Made by a program: the position numbers and the translations under genes. The notes beneath the pieces are model-generated. The model was given only the letters and a program-made list of their open reading frames with translations, ran no database searches and was not told the origin of the DNA. Shown here one piece after another: positions 59,930-64,000 of a stretch of 64,000 bases of DNA; positions within the stretch are counted from its first letter, which is position 1, and every line of letters begins with the position of its first letter. This DNA comes from Halomonas sp. GT (GTDB taxonomy: Bacteria > Pseudomonadota > Gammaproteobacteria > Pseudomonadales > Halomonadaceae). The stretch is from assembly GCF_002082565.1 (NCBI RefSeq), contig NZ_CP020562.1, forward strand, positions 1,550,001 to 1,614,000, written 5' to 3'.

Positions 59930-60403
59930 ATGGTAAAGGGTGAGCAAGAAAGGCTACGATCGTTGCGCCAACTGGCGCTTTTGGATACCCCTCCTGAAGA
60001 GCGTTTCGATAGGATTGTTCGGCGAGCCATCCAATTTTTTGGCGTAGAGACTGCGCTAATAACGTTAGTCGATGAAAATCGTCAATGGTTTAAATCCCGA
60101 CAAGGAATGGCGCTTACCCAAACGTGTCGGCAAGAGTCATTGTGTGCCCATGCAATTCAGCAAGAAGGAATTTTTGAGATTGAAGATGCCAGGCTGGACG
60201 ACCGTTTTAAAGACTTTGTTTTGGTAACAGCACATAGAGGCATTCGCTTCTACGCAGGCATGCCAATGACAACGGTGGATGGCTTCAGAGTAGGTACGCT
60301 TTGTATTATTGACTCCGTGCCACGGCGTTTAAATGAGCAGCAGCGTCAGGTGTTAAAAGATTTAGCAGCATGTGCTGAAGATGAGATCAACCGATCACGC
60401 TAG
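59930..60403 (+). CDS. Stand-alone GAF-domain protein
   Basis: The 157-residue protein is a GAF domain of the type found at the N-terminus of sensor kinases and cyclases: EERFDRIVRRAIQFFGVETA, LVDENRQWFKSRQGMALTQT, ESLCAHAIQQEGIFEIEDAR and RFYAGMPMTTVDGFRVGTLC. No output domain is present. It may sense a small molecule or redox state and act on a partner. AT-rich DNA of 245 bases precedes it. GAGGGG lies upstream of the ATG. Confidence 0.88.
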   Translation: MVKGEQERLRSLRQLALLDTPPEERFDRIVRRAIQFFGVETALITLVDENRQWFKSRQGMALTQTCRQESLCAHAIQQEGIFEIEDARLDDRFKDFVLVTAHRGIRFYAGMPMTTVDGFRVGTLCIIDSVPRRLNEQQRQVLKDLAACAEDEINRSR

Positions 60404-60578
60404 AAGCACTTCTCTGCTCAACGTTAAACGGAATTTCCAATAGGGCGATTCGTTATGAGGCAAAGCCAGCCTTTCATGCTCATAGATGGTGCGCTTTGGC
60501 ACTGGCAACAACGCCTTTCAATAAGTATTCAGTCTTTATTTTTTATAAGGTGTTGTTTTTAAAAATTAAAATTTTAAG

Positions 60579-60595
60579 TGGCACGCAGTTCGCTA
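60579..60595 (+). promoter_or_regulatory. Candidate sigma-54 promoter
   Basis: TGGCACGCAGTTCGCTA has GG at 60580-60581 and GC at 60592-60593, exactly 10 bases apart, fitting TGGCACG-N4-TTGCW with one mismatch. It lies in the gene-free stretch between the GAF gene and ompW and points to a strong terminator 125 bases downstream. Confidence 0.5.
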
Positions 60596-60604
60596 TATAT
60601 AAAG

Positions 60605-60743
60605 TAAGAAGCAAATGAACAGAGTCCCAGGCGTTAAATAGGTGTCTCTCCCTTCTTTGCTATATCGCCCCAACGACGATTGGTTAGCGATACGCTGAGT
60701 GAGCTGGCGTGCTCCACCTGGTCCCCTTCGGGGGACTTTTTTT
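60605..60743 (+). ncRNA. Candidate sigma-54-dependent small RNA
   Basis: A transcript starting about 12 bases after the -12 element would be ~135 nt and end in the terminator at 60719-60743. No convincing reading frame lies within. It is not the CbrB-dependent CrcZ type, since no repeated CA-rich motifs are seen. It is a hypothesis from the promoter-terminator pair only. Confidence 0.35.
60719..60743 (+). terminator. Intrinsic terminator upstream of ompW
   Basis: GTCCCC-TTCG-GGGGAC followed by seven T is a textbook terminator. No coding gene ends at it; the nearest upstream gene stops 315 bases before, so it may end a small RNA or a long 3' end of the GAF mRNA. Confidence 0.9.
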
Positions 60744-60834
60744 ATGCCTGTCATTTGTACCTGACGTTTATAACCGATGCTGTTGGCCGACTATGCTTGA
60801 TATGTAAAACTTATATTAAAATAACACAACAAGT

Positions 60835-60863
60835 TTGGAAACGCTGTTCGATTGGTATATATT
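60835..60863 (+). promoter_or_regulatory. Sigma-70-type promoter of ompW
   Basis: TTGGAA (60835-60840) and TATATT (60858-60863) with a 17-bp spacer lie 60 bases before the ompW start. Confidence 0.6.
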
Positions 60864-60922
60864 GTATAGGTAGCTGGAGTTACCGGCACCAATCCCAAGT
60901 AAGATGTAAGAGGATGACCCTG

Positions 60923-61531
60923 ATGAGTAAATTAAAATTAGTATCTGCTGCTGTTCTTTCCGCTAGCGCATTGGTCGCCAGCCAAGCAGCACTCGCTTAC
61001 GAAGCAGGTGACGTTTTCGTACGTGGTGGTGTCGCCCAAACGGATACGGGTTCTGGAAATGGCAATGTTGGCGCGGCAGATCTAAACGTACAAAGCGCGC
61101 GAGGATTTACGTTTGGCGCGGGTTACCTGTTCACCGATAAGCTTGGCGCTGAACTGAACAGCTCCGAGAAGTTTGAACACGACCTCAACACCAGTCCTGG
61201 TGGCAGCGCAGGCAGCGTAGATCGTTTGCCAATTAATCTGATGGTTAACTACTATCCGATGGGCGGTTTGGACTCTAAAGTTCAGCCCTATGTCGGCGTT
61301 GGCTTGAACTACACTCGCTTCTCAGGCGAGCCCACTGGCCTAAGCGTGGATGAAAGCTATGGCGCGATAGGTCAGGCGGGGGTTGATTTAGCGGTTACCG
61401 ATAACGTCATGCTGAATGGTTACGTTAGCTACGCAGACGTGAATGCCGACATTAATGCAAGTGGTAACAAGGTCGGTGAAGTAAACATGGAACCAGTCAC
61501 TATCGGTGGTGGCGTTACTTACCGCTTCTAA
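60923..61531 (+). CDS. ompW: OmpW-family outer membrane protein
   Basis: The start at 60923 follows AGAGGATG; the open frame upstream is not coding. The 202-residue protein has a signal peptide (KLVSAAVLSASALVASQAAL, cut after ALA) and an eight-strand barrel pattern: AGDVFVRGGVAQTD, GFTFGAGYLFTDKLGAELN, QPYVGVGLNYTRFSG and VTIGGGVTYRF with terminal Phe. OmpW forms a small hydrophobic channel in the outer membrane and responds to redox and salt conditions in other bacteria. Confidence 0.94.
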   Translation: MSKLKLVSAAVLSASALVASQAALAYEAGDVFVRGGVAQTDTGSGNGNVGAADLNVQSARGFTFGAGYLFTDKLGAELNSSEKFEHDLNTSPGGSAGSVDRLPINLMVNYYPMGGLDSKVQPYVGVGLNYTRFSGEPTGLSVDESYGAIGQAGVDLAVTDNVMLNGYVSYADVNADINASGNKVGEVNMEPVTIGGGVTYRF

Positions 61532-61548
61532 CGGTTCGATCTGATAGT

Positions 61549-61587
61549 CGCCCGGCCCGGGGAATTAATCCTCGGGCCGGGCGTTTT
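61549..61587. terminator. Strong intrinsic terminator
   Basis: CGCCCGGCCCG (61549-61559) pairs perfectly with CGGGCCGGGCG (61573-61583), followed by TTTT. It separates ompW from the convergent M24 peptidase gene. Confidence 0.9.
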
Positions 61588-61592
61588 GCTTA

Positions 61593-62882
61593 TCAGGGGG
61601 TCAAGTTTTTGAAGCCACTCTCTGTGACGACAACGTTATCTTCAATACGGATGCCGCCACAGTTGGCTAACGAATCAACGGCTCTCCAGTTAATCGGCAG
61701 TGCCTCGTCGCGCAATGGTTTCAGCAACATAGGGATATAGTAGAATCCAGGCTCTATGGTTACTACCATGCCTGGGCGCAGTGTACGGGTTAAACGTAGC
61801 GCTGGGTGTTGTTCAGGAGCAGGTGAGGGCGTTCCGTCTGGATGACGAAGCCCTGCCACATCATGAACCTGTAGCCCCAACGAATGCCCTAATCCGTGTG
61901 GGCAAAAGGCCCGCGTAATCCCCTCATCAACTGCCTGTTCTGCACTACCCTGAAAAAGATCATTGGCAATCAGAATATCTGCCAACAAACGATGCATTTG
62001 CTCATGTAGCGCCATGAACTCCACGCCTGGAGCAACGCTTCGGACAAGCGTGTCTTTTAACTGGTGGATACCGTCAATTAAATCGCGATAGAGGGCTGGC
62101 GCGTCAGGGCCTGCATAAGTGCGTGTAATATCAGCGCAGTAACCGCGAAAACGGCGACCAGCGTCCACCAGTAGGCTATGTCGTTGCGTGGGACTTTTTA
62201 GATCATAGTGTTGGTAATGTAATACGCCCGCATGATCATTCAGTCCTATGATGTTCTGATAGGGGACATCGGATTCACGCTGTCTGCTGGCAGCTAGGTA
62301 GGCCAGTTGAATATCTAACTCTGCCGATATGCCAATAAAAGCAGCCTGCGCGGCTTGATGCCCTGCTATAGCAAGTCGGTTAGCTTCGCTCAAACAGGCT
62401 ATTTCATAAGCCGTCTTAAACATGCGAAGTTCATCTAGCGCCTTAATCAGCGGTTCGGGCTGATACTGCGCGTCTAATGCTTGTCGCGTGGTGGCCTCAA
62501 TATCGCCGATCACGGCAGCGCGACCGGCTAACGTTGGCGTAGTTTTTTCACTACATAGATGAATATCAAACTCAGTCACCCATGGCTCTTCAGGCAGGCG
62601 AGTAGGCAAATGCCAGAAATCCGCTGGCGCATACAAGTACAGCTGTGGGCGCTTGCCTGGTTGAATCACCAGCCAACTGTGCTGGATATCGGCTATGCCT
62701 ACCCAGTGCATAAAATGGCCGTAAGTCTGGAAGGTTGGCGTTTGGTCGTCGCCAAAGTGTGGGGCTGTGTGGCCGCTATAGATAGCCAAGCTATCGAGAC
62801 GGTGACTGTCTAACAGGTCTGAATACGCTTGCTGTAAATGCGCTAGGTGTTCGCGCTGCAGGTTAAACAAAGAAGCTGACAT
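61593..62882 (-). CDS. M24-family Xaa-Pro dipeptidase-like metallopeptidase
   Basis: The 429-residue protein has an N-terminal creatinase-like part and the pita-bread metal site: LLVDAGRRFRGYCADITRTY near 236 (Asp-Asp), FCPHGLGHSLGLQVHDVAGL near 334 (His), MVVTIEPGFYYIPMLL near 379 (Glu), and CGGIRIEDNVVVT near 410 (Glu). PepQ-type enzymes cut Xaa-Pro dipeptides, and related proteins cleave organophosphates. The LysR gene directly upstream on the same strand and a peptide-transporter end beyond it suggest peptide use. Confidence 0.92.
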   Translation of the reverse strand: MSASLFNLQREHLAHLQQAYSDLLDSHRLDSLAIYSGHTAPHFGDDQTPTFQTYGHFMHWVGIADIQHSWLVIQPGKRPQLYLYAPADFWHLPTRLPEEPWVTEFDIHLCSEKTTPTLAGRAAVIGDIEATTRQALDAQYQPEPLIKALDELRMFKTAYEIACLSEANRLAIAGHQAAQAAFIGISAELDIQLAYLAASRQRESDVPYQNIIGLNDHAGVLHYQHYDLKSPTQRHSLLVDAGRRFRGYCADITRTYAGPDAPALYRDLIDGIHQLKDTLVRSVAPGVEFMALHEQMHRLLADILIANDLFQGSAEQAVDEGITRAFCPHGLGHSLGLQVHDVAGLRHPDGTPSPAPEQHPALRLTRTLRPGMVVTIEPGFYYIPMLLKPLRDEALPINWRAVDSLANCGGIRIEDNVVVTESGFKNLTP

Positions 62883-62966
62883 TCAAGTAGTGTCCTTTTT
62901 TCAATGACGGCTCGGTCATAAACTCTGATGACGGTAACACGTTGGGTAATAACCTTAACTGTTGGC

Positions 62967-63878
62967 TTAATTGCGCAGCGGAGCGAGCTCACTCCATAGG
63001 CTATCCAGCTCTGCGTGATGCTGGTTTTGATGCCGATATAGTCGCAGTTCCATCGGGACATCCCAACGGCTATCGCCTGCTCTGATTAATGTGCCGTTGG
63101 AGAGCTCAGCGGCTATGTTGCGTTCAGGTAGCCAGCTCATGCCATAGCCGAGAAGCACCAGCTCTTTAATACCCGCCGCATAGAGATTTTCACTTTGCGC
63201 CATGAGGTAGGTGCTCTGCGGTAGGCGAGCGAGATGCGCCTTTACCGCTGAGCCCAATAGGCCCCGCTTTGGATAGGCCAGCCAAGGCGCGGGTTGCTGC
63301 CGTGAGCCGGGCAGCAACGCACAAGGTGCGCCATTAGCATCTAAGCCTGTAACAGGAATCAAACGCTCGTGGCCAATGACTCGATACGTGCAAGCACTGG
63401 TATCAATGTCTAGATCGCAACGCCCGATTGGCCAATAGCAAATAGCAAGATCGCATTCTGCACGGCCAAGTGCTTGAAAATAGTCGCTCGCCACCCAGCC
63501 AGTCGCTCGTAAGTACGGCTGTATACGCTCTTGCCAACCCGTAGAGGCAAGCCATTCTGGCAAAAACTGCGGGAGTAAGCTCTGCGGAGCAGCCACCATG
63601 ATACGGCGCTGCTGTCCGGCGCTGATTTCTCGCACACGGTCACGTGTTAAACGCACGCGATCGGTTACCTGTTCGCAAAGCGTCAGGAACTCCTCTCCCG
63701 CGGGGGTTAGCGAAAGCGGCAATGTCTGCCGGTTGATCAGCGTCACGCCCATCTCTTCCTCTAGCAACTTAATGCGCCTGGAAAAGGTGGGCTGTGTGAC
63801 GTGCTGCTCATCCGCTGCGCGAGAGAAGTGTCGTGTTCTGGCCAGGGCAATAAAGTCTTCTAGCCAGCGAATTTCCAT
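62967..63878 (-). CDS. LysR-family transcriptional regulator
   Basis: The 303-residue protein has the LysR HTH (MEIRWLEDFIALARTRHFSR; ADEQHVTQPTFSRRIKLLEE) and a C-terminal effector domain (SLLPQFLPEWLA; GYGMSWLPERNI). It lies 84 bases upstream of the M24 peptidase on the same strand and is a likely regulator of it or of the gene cut by the window edge. The inducer is unknown. Confidence 0.92.
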   Translation of the reverse strand: MEIRWLEDFIALARTRHFSRAADEQHVTQPTFSRRIKLLEEEMGVTLINRQTLPLSLTPAGEEFLTLCEQVTDRVRLTRDRVREISAGQQRRIMVAAPQSLLPQFLPEWLASTGWQERIQPYLRATGWVASDYFQALGRAECDLAICYWPIGRCDLDIDTSACTYRVIGHERLIPVTGLDANGAPCALLPGSRQQPAPWLAYPKRGLLGSAVKAHLARLPQSTYLMAQSENLYAAGIKELVLLGYGMSWLPERNIAAELSNGTLIRAGDSRWDVPMELRLYRHQNQHHAELDSLWSELAPLRN

Positions 63879-63927
63879 GTCTTACCTCGCAGTGCTGCCA
63901 AACGTAATGCTGTTGTTGAAACTGGCG

Positions 63928-64000
63928 TCATAGGCGGCCTTCTTCAACAGCGTGGCACGCAACGCGAGTGCCGTCATCCTGCGTTTGCAGAGCAGGGATT
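63928..64000 (-). CDS. C-terminus of a peptide/nickel-type ABC transporter ATPase (partial)
   Basis: The frame entering from the right edge reads IPALQTQDDGTRVACHAVEE and GRL before the stop. This resembles the C-terminal oligopeptide/dipeptide-transporter ATPase tail (P.L.....G..VACH..EE). Only 24 codons are in the window, so this is a tentative call. Such a transporter would fit the neighbouring Xaa-Pro peptidase. Confidence 0.45.
   Translation of the reverse strand, partial: IPALQTQDDGTRVACHAVEEGRL

Noticed and set aside
60605..60743. CrcZ-type Crc/Hfq-sequestering RNA
   Set aside because: The candidate transcript lacks the repeated AANAANAA (CA) motifs that define CrcZ/CrcY.
1..64000. 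CRISPR arrays, rRNA and tRNA genes
   Set aside because: No regularly spaced direct repeats, and no tRNA cloverleaf or rRNA-like sequence was recognised by eye; tRNAscan-SE and CRISPR finders would be decisive.

Overview
The window looks like chromosomal DNA of a Halomonas-type gammaproteobacterium. This is an inference from gene content: aerobic cobalamin genes, SoxR, RlmF, GlsA, OmpW, MoxR/CoxE, tripartite tricarboxylate and YfcC carriers, and many LysR/AraC/GntR regulators. It has an ordinary metabolic backbone and one large accessory region (about 3.5-25 kb).

Region 1 (1-3.5 kb): end of an aerobic cobalamin operon (cobL partial, cobE, cobM, cobF, joined by ATGA overlaps), then a ytoQ-type gene and a long hairpin.

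Region 2 (3.5-25 kb): integron-like cassette DNA without an integrase. Two diverged copies of a ~280-300 bp leader (3669-3948, 16815-17117) each end at a GTTA core and are followed by short plus-strand genes separated by attC-like sites. The clearest sites are at 6712-6782, 8094-8161, 8567-8626 and 11911-11977; weaker ones lie at 13846-13925, 17519-17575 and 24933-24996. Cargo after the first leader is AT-rich and defence-like: a four-gene unit matching ABC-three-component (ABC-3C) systems, orphan proteins, a NUDIX hydrolase, a membrane-anchored PD-(D/E)XK-type nuclease with a probable frameshift at its start, and an AAA ATPase paired with a two-TM coiled-coil protein. Decayed IS110 and IS1182 elements interrupt it. 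A Rho-like protein reduced to the ATPase domain and a convergent RhlE helicase lie between the two leaders. The second leader is followed by small enzymes (NTF2-like, GNAT, nucleotidyltransferases, PPOX, C39-like peptidase, NUDIX, GFA, DJ-1), interspersed with a chromosomal block: rlmF, and soxR with a perfect SoxR box driving a VOC gene and an internally deleted flavodoxin.

Region 3 (25.7-43.3 kb): regulators and small metabolic units. A GntR regulator diverges from DUF1028, M20 amidohydrolase and YfcC carrier genes and shares TTTAT-N2-TGATAAA-type operators with them. LysE exporters, Lrp, an Ada-like AraC-methyltransferase, a frameshifted DUF1206 gene and GlsA follow.

Region 4 (43.5-64 kb): cobQ; a LysR-controlled PrpF/TctC/TctA-TctB carboxylate operon; RidA; cytochrome b561; MoxR-CoxE; an AcoR-like sigma-54 activator divergent from a flavin monooxygenase and a butanediol-type dehydrogenase, with a matching -24/-12 promoter and upstream dyads; a GAF protein; a candidate sigma-54 small RNA; ompW; an M24 peptidase with a LysR regulator; and the last codons of what looks like a peptide ABC transporter ATPase.

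The main points of interest are the duplicated attI-like leaders, the defence-like cassettes (ABC-3C and the ATPase/membrane pair), the ATPase-only Rho paralogue, and the sigma-54 signals at 56.5 and 60.6 kb. No integrase, CRISPR array, rRNA or tRNA gene was recognised.
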